Below are positions 48,027 to 59,737 of a stretch of DNA of 64,000 bases, piece after piece (position 1 is the first letter of the stretch; each line of letters begins with the position of its first letter). This stretch comes from Lineus longissimus. Its lineage: Eukaryota > Nemertea > Pilidiophora > Heteronemertea > Lineidae. Location: the NCBI RefSeq assembly GCF_910592395.1, contig NC_088322.1:13263431-13327430 (forward strand), read 5' to 3'. The notes beneath the pieces were generated by a model. That model made no database searches and was not told the DNA's origin. It saw nothing but the letters and a program-made list of their open reading frames with translations. A program made the position numbers and the translations under genes.

Positions 48027-50278
48027 CAAAGGATACCATTCAAGCTTACATGTATGGGCCGGGGAAGGTATGCTGAAATTTCACAAGAAAATTTCAGTCA
48101 AAACAAAATCGGGGCTACCTTTTTCATACACGTCACATCCAGAACATCCAGAAAATAAATAATATTCACGATTAGACATTACATGGAGACAAGGAACTAC
48201 TCCACAAATATCGAATGCACTGACCCCTGGATATATCACAGATTTATTTACAACCCTAGCACTCCTATTTACCCTACATGTATGCCCTCAAGAAGACACT
48301 TTTCAAACTGACCCGATTTTCATGCTTACACCTTTTATCTTCTACGGAGCAGTCCATTTTGGGGGATTCATGAAGGAAGGTTCCCCTTTGAAGATCACAG
48401 AGAGACATCGAACTGCAGTATGATGTTACCATTATGATATACTGATTCTGAAGAAGCCAACCTGCAAATTCCCCCTGCTCCTCCAGGGGACTCCATGAAA
48501 TTTACAGCACCACCAGTTCAAATTCACAGACTGAAAACCACCCCTGCTACACAACACATTAGTATGTATCAAAAACATATTACTTCAACTTTGATGTAGT
48601 AAGTTTTTAGTTGTATCAACATACAAGGTACATGTAGCCACATGAAAATATGCACTAGACAACATTATACATATTTTACTGAATGAATACAACATGATGA
48701 TTCAGTAAGAATAAATGACAGATAGAATTAACTGTCAAAAAAGTTGTGTTTTCAGTCTGTTACATTAACGGTTGGAGTCATTCTCTGGCTCCAAACTTAC
48801 AGTTACGTGTCAGGGTATATCGTAATGAGTGATAATGAACCTGGACAATCAGACACACAACAGTATTGAGAAAAAATTTACAAAGTTTAAACTGGCCGGA
48901 TAATAAAACAAATTCTAATCTAAAAACGTTGGATATAGAAATGATTAATCTAGTTACGAATGAAATGAACACAACACCAAGAAACTGATTATATGCAATG
49001 AACTACTTTTCTAAATCCAATTTTGAGATCATAAATCAAACCTGCAAGTGAATTTGAAAAAAAAAATGTCTTCTATAAACACCCCAGAAAAAGATGCAAA
49101 ACTTTGGAAAAAAAACTTTTCCAGGGACACATATGGCTTTATACCAATATGTGGATATATACGAAAAGAAAAGCGACTTGTCTACATTGTATATCAAAGA
49201 CTTGAAGAAAAAAATTCAAAAATTACACATACACATTGCTTCAAGACAAGTCTGACAAGTATATCAATGATACATGTATTTTATCTTTATATGTACATTC
49301 CAAATAATAGGTTACTTTCTCGAGAGCCATGCATGTTATAGTTTGAATGACTTGCCTGACGCCATTCGTATCTTAGTGAACAAGATGATATAAGGTTTGA
49401 ATAAAACTACATCTGTGCTTTGAAATACAATATCATAGCGACAAAGTCTTTGCAATTAATCCCTCCTACTTTACATGTATGTAGGTCACAAGTATGCAAA
49501 CTTACGTAGTAAAAGTTCTCTGAATTTAAGTACCAGCAACGTGCTCACAAAATACATACTTTTAATAGCTTTATACACACTGTGACGAAACCCTCACTTC
49601 AGTTATCCGCCAAAAATCACCCCGCTTCACAACTTGCCAATCCACTGTAGAAACACCCATTTGCCAATCCACTGTAAAAACACTCGCTGCTTGATCACTT
49701 CTCACCACCAAACTTTTGAAAACCACACCGCATTATGTACAATTTACATACAACACTCACTGACAAGATGTGCAGAAATATTCCATAGCGTAAGATTTGT
49801 ACAAAAGAACCACTAATTATATTATAATCACACATGAATTTCAAGAACTTTTTTGTAATGAACAAGATTCAATATACCTTTTTTACCTGACAATTGACCT
49901 TTCTTATCTTTTCACAACTACAAAAATCTTTAAACTTTTTGAGCAAGTTGCTTTTTGGACAATTTTTTTGAACACTCACTTTGATATTCTCCCAAAATGA
50001 TGTTTCCTCTTCAATTTTCAAAATGTGCTCAACACTTTGCCCCCCAAAAGTATTATTTTGCCTATGCTAACAGCGCTAGCCATTTCCCACACACCCTAAT
50101 CCTAACCACATTAGTTTAACTGTCTATAACATTGGCCTTTTTGAGGGTAAATTACAATCAGAGGAATAATTTGAGATAACTGGGCAATAAACACACAATT
50201 TCCACGAAAAGACGTGCTAAAACTCGGGTAATTAGTACACCTGAACAGTTTGTGATGATACCGGTTAATTCCGGATAT

Positions 50279-53200
50279 CTAATGCCTGTGGACATGCCAG
50301 TCATTCTCCCCCTGTTGTAACAACTCGGAAACCACCTTCTCGAGATTTCCATTGTGTTTCTCGAGCAACTGCCGATTTACATCTCGGTTAGCGAAGCCCA
50401 TTTCGACGAGTTGGTCCAGGGGCGAGCTTTCCTTTGGTACTGGCTCGCTCTGCGGAGGAGTCCATGCGCTCTGGGGGGCAGTCCATGTGCTCTGCAGGGG
50501 TGTCCAGTCATTTTTTGGAGGATTCCATTCACTCTTTTGGGGTGTCCAATTGTCCTGTGGTGGTTTCCAATCAGATTTTGGTGGAACAAACTGAAAGACA
50601 GATGATCAGATGGTGTAACAAAGGAATTGGATTCATGATATTGAGTAAAACCGATCACCCAAATTGTAAATATACTCAACATGAAGTACTTGCACAGTCG
50701 CATAAAAAGGACAAGGGTATAAGAGTTACGCCTTTTACAAAACAATGATAAGAGCATCCTACCTTGTTATTTGCTTGAAGAGTCTGGAACACATCTTTTG
50801 CTGTATGATAAGCCTGAGTCGCTGCTACACTTGCCATCCCGATAGCTGTATGCATGAAGCCTGCTCCAGCATGGTTACGCCTGAAACGATAACAGATATC
50901 TAAGAATCAAAATCCATCAACTATGATAATCATCTTCTTTTGATAATTTGTCATGCCTGTTAGCGTTTGTCGCATGAATTACGGGTTTGCGCCAAATTTT
51001 GGTTATTGGCCTATGCGACTGCCAAAGGTCACATGAAACTGTTAGATTAGGCTTGACAGACTCCACTCAACTCACCCCTGGTCATCTCCTGATGTATCCG
51101 GACCCTCAGCACCCTCTTCACTTCTCTCCTGAGGTTCTTGATTCACCACAGGCACCTGTCCTTCAGCAACGTCAGACTCCTTAGCGACCATCTCGCCCGT
51201 CTCGTCATTCTCAACCCTTTCCGTTTTGACGTCATGTTCCGGGACGACCAGTTCGGGCCCAGCAGCTTCGTACAACTCATCATCAGACAAGTCAATCTGT
51301 GCTACCGCATCCACGATTGAACCTGTCTCACCATTTAACTCAATCCTTTTGACGCCCTCGGTGATGGTGCCAGTTTCGCCGTCTGCAACCTCATCATCTT
51401 CAGAAGCATCGCTGAATGATTGCTCCTCATTCTCTATCTTGACCTCTGGTTGGAGAGCAACAGCTGGGGTGAGTGGCTTCATAGGGATGGTGTTTGACGT
51501 CGTCAACATGTCATCCACAGACCTCTCAGAAGAACAATCTGAAACTAATCAAGGAAATTTCGCCTAAGAATCATTCTTCACTGAAGTTAGTTTTTGAGCT
51601 TATCAAATTTTTAAGTTGAAATCTAACTTTCAAAGTCAAATTTTTGATGATGATGATAGAACAAATTTGTGCTCACAACTCAGCACCTCTAAGACCCTGG
51701 ATCCTTATCATTAATCTGGGTCACTACCAACCTGTATTGCTGGCTGATCCATACGTGGCCCCTGGGCTTATTACAGAGCGCGTCAATGGGATAGACGTGT
51801 TGAAACATTCGGGTAGCGGTACGATGAAAAAATCATTCTCAGTAGCATCTGATTCGTCAGAGCAGGAACTGATCGATTCGATGTCAATCTCGCACTCTGG
51901 AAATAAAATGGAAATGAAGTTTATAAGTATTGTGTATTTTAGCTTCCTCTTCTTCTTCTTCACATCAAATGCTCTGGTGAGAGCTGGTTGTGTGAGCAAT
52001 GAGTGCCAAAAGTTAAAAGCCTAGTGACACCGTTGTCGAGTGAGGGATGGATCAATGACAAGCCTACTCCTATTTCACACAAGAGTCTTGGTTGTGCACT
52101 GACATAATGAGATCAGCATCTGCATATCAATGAGGGGTCTATTAGTTGGTTGCACGTCTTATCAAAACAAAATTGCATTCAAAGTCAAATTCCTTGCCCA
52201 AAGTCACAAACAGAGTCACTTTCAGGTGGTGATACTGCAAGCCACAATGATTGGTTTATGAGTCTCGACAACTTGACCAGAAGACCTCCAGTTTTTTTAC
52301 TTTCAAAATAGCACAAGACTGCAAGATAACAAAGGTTCAATAATTGACCTACCTCCCAGGCCTGGTTTCAATCCAAGTGCAGCCATTCTCTCCTGGACGA
52401 GAGCCGACATCAAATCTAGGTCATTCTCCCCAGCAGGAGACTCGGGAACCAACTCCAGGCTACTGGAGTTCGAAAGGCGACAAGCGGCTGCCAGGTCTAA
52501 CTCTGGTATTGGAGATTTGGGAGGGCTCATATCTGAAGATTAGGAAGTAGATCATTAGTAAGTATAGAACGAGAAGACGGCATAAGTGCAATCTTTGGAT
52601 CTGATTTAAAACTTACCCAATGGAGTATTATTCGGAGTAGCCGTCTGTGAAGCATGAGGTATCTTCTGTCCCTGCCCCTCACTGATCTCCAACATCTCAA
52701 AGGAGAGCAGCTCCTTACACGGAGACAGGACTTGCCTGTCTGTATTACAGACGGTCGTCTCACCACTTTCCACATTCCTCTCAATTTGATCTGCAGCCGC
52801 CGCTTCCGGTTGCTGTTCCTGAAAGTTGGAGACGAATAATGAAATGAAGTGCAGCTTGTCTTACGCATAGCTGATAATCATGGAGGCTCGATATACCCCA
52901 TGTTGCTTTGTCTAATGGCCTGTGTCTTCAATGGAGAGGCTGGGCTTTCTCTCTTCTCAGAAAAGTTAAAGTCTGATTCTCATATAATGCTTTTCCATCG
53001 GCAAGTCCTTGTGAGAGCATACCAGAAACTCTTCACTTGAAATACTTCGGTGCTGCCAGAAAATGCCTGGCAAAACTCTGGTAAAACAAAATCGAGCTGA
53101 ATTCAATCAAACCGGTCTACATTGGTACAACTACGTCTGCTACAGACTCAAAACACACCGACAAGAGACCATTTTAACTCACCTCTGTCTCGTCATTCTG

Positions 53201-56200
53201 ACCATCTGTCCTTACATCAGAATGATGCGTGTCCAGCCCCTTCCTGGCCTCCCCACTCTCCTTCTCTGTCTCCACCATCTCTGCCATCATGTCCGGGTGT
53301 TTACTAGTCAAATGGAGCCGGAAGAGATTGGTCGACACCAGGCTTGTCGGACAGAATGGGCACTGAACAGCAGCAGGAGCTTCAGCTTGTTCCTGAAGTT
53401 GGATGGGAGAAAAAGTTCAATGAAATCCAAGTTACTGGTGTTACTGTATTAAGCTCTATGTAGTAAATAACATTGGAACGAAGATGGCAATGGTTGGGCC
53501 ATGTGCTCCGAATGCCTGCAAACGCATTGCCAAGGAGAGCACTCACATGGACTCCACAGGGGAGACGGTATAGAGGCAGACCAAGAGAGACCTGGCGGCG
53601 TTCCATGGCAAAGGAACTTCAAGAGAAGGGCCTAATGTGGGAGGCAGCCAGAGAGCGAGCAGCCAACAGACTTGAGTGGAGGACCCTGGGGAACGCCCCA
53701 TGTGCCACCTAGGGCATGAAGGGTCCTAAGTAAGTAAGTAAGTAAGTGAATAACATTATTCTAATCAGAAGCTTCAGAGTCAGATGGTAGATCGGGACGA
53801 AATTGTTTAATGATTGATATTCAAATTTTAGGACGTTCCACGTTTTAACTTCAACTTGACTGATGAAGGCAACAGAGCTATCCCAGCCAAGACGTTCGTT
53901 ACATCACAAATAACGTTACATTGCTTTCAATTTTTGATTGATACTCACTGAAGCTGGCTGTATTCTGACACAAGCCTCAGAAGGCTGGTCATATATCTCC
54001 GACAGAACAGGATCCCCCATTAGTTCTCCGTGCTGCCTCAGCAAGTGTGAGACGAGAGGTTGGCTGTGCTTGTAGGCGACGGTGCCAGGGCAGAATGGAC
54101 ACTGCCAACTTTCAGAGCCATCATCTGGAAGAAGACACCCAATACTGTATAAACACATTCAAATTTTGAAAAAAGGTTTGAAGGACGTGACTTTCAGGGT
54201 CTATCTACAGGGACCACGTCCCATTTTGGATTCAATTGGGCCAGCTACTCTCATCCGGTATTTTCACCTGGTGATTCAGGTCATCCAGAGTCAGGTTTTT
54301 GTCATTGAACTGTATTTTTATCACTCACCTTCGGTGCATTTAACCTCTCTTCTACGAATGCCAGGTTCGGCCTCCGACGCCTGAAACAAGACATGATTTT
54401 CTGATGAAGACGGCACAGAATTGCATTATTACTGAGTAGAGCAAAAGCTTTGCTACGTTGAGCTGCACAGCACCTGGTCAAAATGCTAAACACACTCGTT
54501 GAAAAAAACAGATGATCAAACAACTGTACCTAAATTTTGAGCCAAGTCACTGACCAGGGCAATATTCAAGTTTCACCTCAGCTGATCAAGCAATAAGCTG
54601 CACTTGAAAAACTTACCGCCGATGCATTTGTGACGATTTCACAAAGTTCCGAAACTGTCTGGGAAACAGGCTCCAAAACACTTCTCTGCTGGACAACAAT
54701 GCTACACCAGACACGATGACCAAAGGAATAGCCCCTCTGTAGTCTCCAGTGGTTCTGGTACACACCAGGCTCCTCAGGGGCAACAAGTTCAACTAACAGG
54801 GTTCCCTCTTCTTGGGGCTGGAGATGGGGTACCGCATTTCGGGCGGCTGTTGGAGGTAGGTTCCCCCACAGGAAACACAACTGAAAGGCAAAGTGTAAAC
54901 AGTCAAGGTTCGCAACATCATGAGTTTTGTTACCAAATACTGACAGATAAACTTGTGTTGTGTTGTAAAGTTGAGCAAGTCATTTAACTTTGATGCCAAA
55001 TCCTTTGAAGGAGACGTAAAACGAAGAATCGTTCTCAACAGTGCTGATGCCAGGGCAAGCCAAAGATCAAAGCCTTAGTCAAACTGTCAATACCTTCGTG
55101 TCTCGATCCCATGCTGAATTGCCGGTATTCTTCATCAGCCATTTCTTGGTGAACTTGGTGCCTGGGGGCATCTGGGTGGCATCCGCGATTGTCTCATCTC
55201 GAATAAAGCGGGCATCGAGGCGACTGCAACGATACAAAGTGACATTGTACAGGAACGTGGGAACTTGTACTTGTAAACAAACTTTTCAAAATCAAGCCAT
55301 CAATTGAGGGAACATCTCAAGAATGCTTGATGCCATGCGAGATGAAATAATTTCATCTGTCTCCAACACGTCTAAATGATGAAAAAGACTCATGTCCAGC
55401 ATCACCATTTCATTTGGATAATGCAAGACCTAATGACAAAATTTGGAACGGGAATTGACTAACACCCTCCGATGGAAAAATGTCATCCCTCCAAGGGTCG
55501 AGCAATTTTGAGACGATCCCTTACTCCTTCAATCTGTACTTTGGTAGGTCCAGCCTCTCCTTCTTGTGAGGAACATCTCGCTGATGTTCGTGGCGACGTT
55601 TCAACTTTTCTTCTTTCTTCTTCAACTTCTCCTCTTGTTTCTCCTCACGGCGTCGGCAGCGTTCAGCGAGCCTGGCATCGCGCTCCTGCATCCTGTAAAT
55701 GACAAGGATGCAACATTATTGGTACAGAGTGAAAGGGATGTTGCAGAAAACATAATTCCTGGTTCGTCGCCTCTCCTACATCAAGACTTCAGCAGGACCA
55801 ATTTGCAGTTCAGCTCCCCAGGCCCACTGTGAATCTTACAACCCGAATCACATGACCTGAACCTAACCACACTGGACCACCAACCATACAATGTACAATG
55901 TCAATTATCACAAAAAAGCTCTTTCTCGACACTAACCTCTCTAATTTCTTCGCCTCCTTCATTTTATCCTCATCGTCTGCCTCCTCTGGGCTATAGAGTG
56001 ATTTCCTCAGCAGGGGCTGCATCTGGCCCTTCTTGCGCCCAGCTGTGACTGCGGGGCGCTTGATCTTGATAAACACGTGAGTTGGATCGTGGATCCCGTC
56101 GATAGACTCGCATTGCTCACAGAGATCATAATCATCACAGTTCCTGGAAGCAGATTCTAGAATGGAACATTACAATTTCCACGACAAGGCCTGGCAAAAT

Positions 56201-59200
56201 GCAACTTGATATTATGCTGGATATAAATACAGTACATACCAAAATCAGTAGAATTTTAAAGCAAACGCGTAGGAGCAAGAATATTCACAGTGACTTACCC
56301 GCACTTGTACCTGTTGCCCACAATGGTCTGATCACAACAGTCGCAGATGATGCCAGTGTGGCAGTAGATAGCTGCAAGAGGGAAAAATACAGGAGTTCTG
56401 TTAGGCAAACTGTAGTTAAAAGCTGTTGGATATCTTTCAAAGAAGTCATTTAAACCTCTCTTTTGAACCCCAAAGTTAAGGATGTCAAAATTGGCAAAAC
56501 CATTATCACACTGTTACTGGTGATTCCAGTAGAACTCCACCGATGTGATCTAAATAATCATCATCAACTTCGTGGAAACAAGACAATAAGTGTAACTGCT
56601 CTTCATTAAATGAATGTTTTATATCAAAAAGTACATGTAGCATGGGTCATGAACTTGAAACAATCTGATGGAGAAAAAAATGGTTTCACCCTACAGTCAT
56701 TTAGTGCCATAAAACACCAAATATTTGGGAATACTTTATCTTCACAGAATAACTTAGAATAACCAAACATTTTCACATCATGTCAAAGTTTAGCCTTGCA
56801 TTCATAATGAACTTCAAACCTACCTTGACCTTGTCCATCAGCACCTGGTCCTGGATCCGGTAAAACAGCTGGTGCCGGGCGACCTGATGTGCCCTGTACC
56901 GAGTGAATCACTGCGCCATCCAGGCCACCTAGGATCTGTCTAACTGTCCTACGAGCAACCCTATCAGCAATTTCACCTGAAACGTCTTTTTTGAACTGAA
57001 ACAGAAAATCGTATTATTTAATTTCAATTTTGAACAGTTAATCTAGTCTTTGGCTAGAGTGCACAAACGAGATTCTGTTGCCCTTACAAGGGTCTTTTTC
57101 AAGATCTCCAAATCACTAATGCAAGTATCAATTCGTGTCTTGTACCCCCCCCTCCTCAAGGGTATGACACCTTATCACCCTATAACGACATCTTAAGGCT
57201 CAAGCATCACCCTTTTTTCACCAATGCTACTTTTTCATTCGTCAAGACATCACCATCAACAATATATCAGTTATCACCGTCATATAAAGTAACCGAACTA
57301 ATTTTACTGGGTAAGGCTGTATGTTCGACAAGACATCGACACATTAGCATCCTTATTCTTTCCAGCTTCGCCAAATTTTCACTAAAGGACAAATAAATAC
57401 TACCCAAGCATCGGCAAAGATTAGTGGTGATAGCTTAACTACCCTTGGGGAGGGGGGGGGGGGGTACAAGAAACGAATTGATACTTGCATAAGCAGGCCA
57501 AACCTTTTTAAGCTTACCTTGTCCATATATTGCTGGAACCACATGGGTGGAGGTGGGGCTAGGATATCAGACATGTCAGACACTGGAGACTGCTCTCCGG
57601 ATTCCGAATCATACTGCGACGAGGGTAGGTGGCGCTGCATCCGGTTGCCACAGGTTCGGACAATCTTTCCTCTCATACAGCCAACATCTCGTGCCAGCCT
57701 GGAATAGTAACCCTTGACCCTGTGTCGCTTAGCAAGGCTGGCCTCTGTAGGGGAAGAGGGGGAACTGCCAGAGTCATCCGTGTGCATTGTTTCGCCAGTT
57801 TCCTCTGTCTCGTTTTGCGCAGCCGTAAAGCTGAAGAAATTTAGTATTAGAATTCATAATCAAAGTTTGGCAGAGGCGTACCAACCAACAAAGCAATAAC
57901 AAATGGATTATGCAATTTGAAATTCAATCATTTACAATTGGTGAACTAATTCAAGCACATCATTATTATTAGCAGAGATGTAGGGCGTTCTGTAGTGAGA
58001 AGATAAAGTGTGTTACACCAACATTAATAGTTCACGAAATTGTCAAAGAAATCATATAAATCTAGCATCAATCCAATAGAATTTCCCCAAAAGACATGAA
58101 AGAGAAAGTCAACAATTACTTTATGAGTAGTGGTCAAGGCCTTGAGTAGTAGTAGCACCGTACACCCCTTTACATGTACAATGCATTTCATGAGCCCAAT
58201 ATTTTCATGACTTTCACAAGAGGGGGCACAATTGCAATCTTGAGCGAATTGAAAATTAACCTTAATGGTTTTATCATTGAAAAATTGCAAACACGTAAGT
58301 CTGCAAAAAATAAAGGGGTTAAATATGAACAAAACCATGTTCTCACTTTATTGCGAGAGCAATATCTTTCATCTCCCCTTTCTGAGCTTCTCCTCCAGCA
58401 GTTGCATCCATCATTGCAGCTTCAGCAACAACTTCTGCATTCAGTTTCTGTCCATCTATCTGCTCATTTTCAGTAGGCTGGGGGTAGCTCTCAGTCACAC
58501 GAACACGGAGCGTATTTCCAGTCTTTTTGCCAAATTTCATGGCCTCTTCAAGTTCTTCTTGACTTCCGATCATAACGGCATCATTTTCTTCATCAAAGTA
58601 TTGAATTATCACTTCCTCACACTGGAACGCTAGCTTCAGCTTGAAAATCAAGATCAAGAAAGATAGGAGTAGAATAGAGTTAAATACCCGAAGGTGCTGG
58701 TTCCCAGGAAATCTTCAAGACTCACTCATTTCGATGGCAATTTCGATCCCGAGTGTGGGCCTATCAACAAACCCTACCATACCAACAACCAATGCTTCAT
58801 CTCCATCTTGGGCAGTAGCCCATGACAATTTGGAGCCTAAGTGGGCCAAGGGGATCGGGAGGATCCAGAAAATTGTGTCCGGCCGTCAATGTAATGTCAT
58901 TGTCACCACTTTGCTCCCTAATACCACACTTAAGAAGTTGGACCAGATATGACGACAGTACGTTTAGACGATGGGAGACAGTACGTTTAGACGATGGGAG
59001 ACGGATTGTTTAAACCGTACTGTCGCCACTTCCTGGTCAACTTCTCAAGTGTCGTACAGGGGCATTTTTATTGGACTTGAGACAACACGACAGACAATGA
59101 GAGACCAATCGTCACTGTGTCACTTATCATTGCAATGGTCAGAGGAAGCCGTTGGCGACAAGCGCCATGCAACAAACCAGTCGCAAACCGAAGTCTGAGT

Positions 59201-59737
59201 GGTTGCACAACACATATATTCTTGTGACGTTAAGTCTCCCTCCGTCCCGACTGATCTGGTGCCAGAATGAGGTCTATCATGTCTATTCTTTGATGTTGTC
59301 AGTAGAGTAATGTCATGTTCGATGATGTCTATCAAAAAGTGTCATGTATGTCTGACGTTGTCAGTTACAGCAGTAATGACATATTTGTTGGTTAACAAAA
59401 TGAGGAGCCAAAGCAAAATGAACGTTTGTTTTATGAAAGTTGAAATTTTTTTAATCAGGCCAAGTAAATAGACCTGCCTCTCTAGGCTACACTAAACACT
59501 GTATTTGTTAAATGACATCAATTTTCAACACATGAAAACCACAAGCATTTATCAAAGCTACACTAAAGAATAGTTGACTGCTGCGAAGGAGAAAATACGA
59601 AAGTTATGAGAAATTTCACTCACCAGAAGTCTAAAATCTGGCCAAGTGACGTCACTTGGAATACAGAGAACACTAGTGGTGGATCCTGCTTCCCCTCTCC
59701 CCCAAAAATCTACATTTACGGCCACGTTTTCCCCCAT
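50279..59737 (-). CDS. NBR1: NBR1, selective autophagy receptor
   Basis: Exons: 59737-59624, 58639-58347, 57830-57518, 56995-56824, 56371-56299, 56143-55937, 55692-55525, 55223-55094, 54880-54617, 54380-54329, 54124-53949, 53392-53183, 52818-52617, 52532-52353, 51896-51732, 51538-51076, 50880-50763, 50590-50279; 3,612 nt, 1,203 residues, every junction in phase. NBR1 links ubiquitinated cargo to LC3 on the phagophore. Visible parts: PB1 (about 4-85; VAVNVDFWG, acidic YFDEENDAVMIGS); ZZ finger (about 300-352; CDCC, CGNC, CEQC, HDPTH); coiled coil (391-446); NBR1/FW domain (447-578; MKNTGNSAW, NHWRL, FGHRVWCSIVV); two C2H2 fingers (about 602-628 and 665-685); ELLSFEMLEI; an LIR, ENDFFIVPLPECF, about 874; an Ala-rich amphipathic helix (1061-1100); Trp repeats (1101-1150); and UBA ending GENDWHVHRH. 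Human NBR1 is about 966 residues. The start ATG gives MGENVAVNV, directly at the PB1 first strand. Confidence 0.95.
50441..50590 (-). repeat. Tryptophan heptapeptide repeat in the last NBR1 exon
   Basis: Six tryptophans occur exactly seven residues apart (SDWKPPQDNWTPQKSEW and on), in a Pro/Gln/Lys/Ser background just before the UBA domain. At DNA level this is a diverged 21-bp minisatellite (CCA-CAG-type codons). Spacing is perfect although several residues between the Trp have changed, which suggests the Trp are selected. Confidence 0.85.
53474..53750 (+). mobile_element. 3' end of a non-LTR retrotransposon in an NBR1 intron
   Basis: An open frame encodes the typical C-terminal tail of LINE ORF2 proteins (WQWLGHVLRMP, GRPRETWRRSM, stop after GNAPCAT). 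The stop is followed after a short 3'UTR by a (TAAG)n tail at about 53729-53749. The reverse transcriptase and endonuclease parts are missing, so it is a dead 5'-truncated copy, in the intron between the NBR1 exons 54124-53949 and 53392-53183, opposite to the gene. Confidence 0.85.

Larger units (their letters stand above)
42739..50278. other. Repeat-rich intergenic gap between convergent VPS8 and NBR1
   Basis: It contains the 3' flank of VPS8 (an AATAAA at 43815), the inverted satellite at 43880-45672, MITE copy 2 at 47453-48026 and otherwise AT-rich DNA. None of its open frames (longest about 97 codons) shows a domain, a signal peptide with cleavage site, or supported splice sites. The 3' ends of both transcripts must lie here. 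Confidence 0.6.

Noticed and set aside
53473-53712. Plus open frame inside NBR1 as an independent gene
   Set aside because: It is the C-terminal tail of a LINE ORF2 followed by (TAAG)n, a truncated retrotransposon copy.
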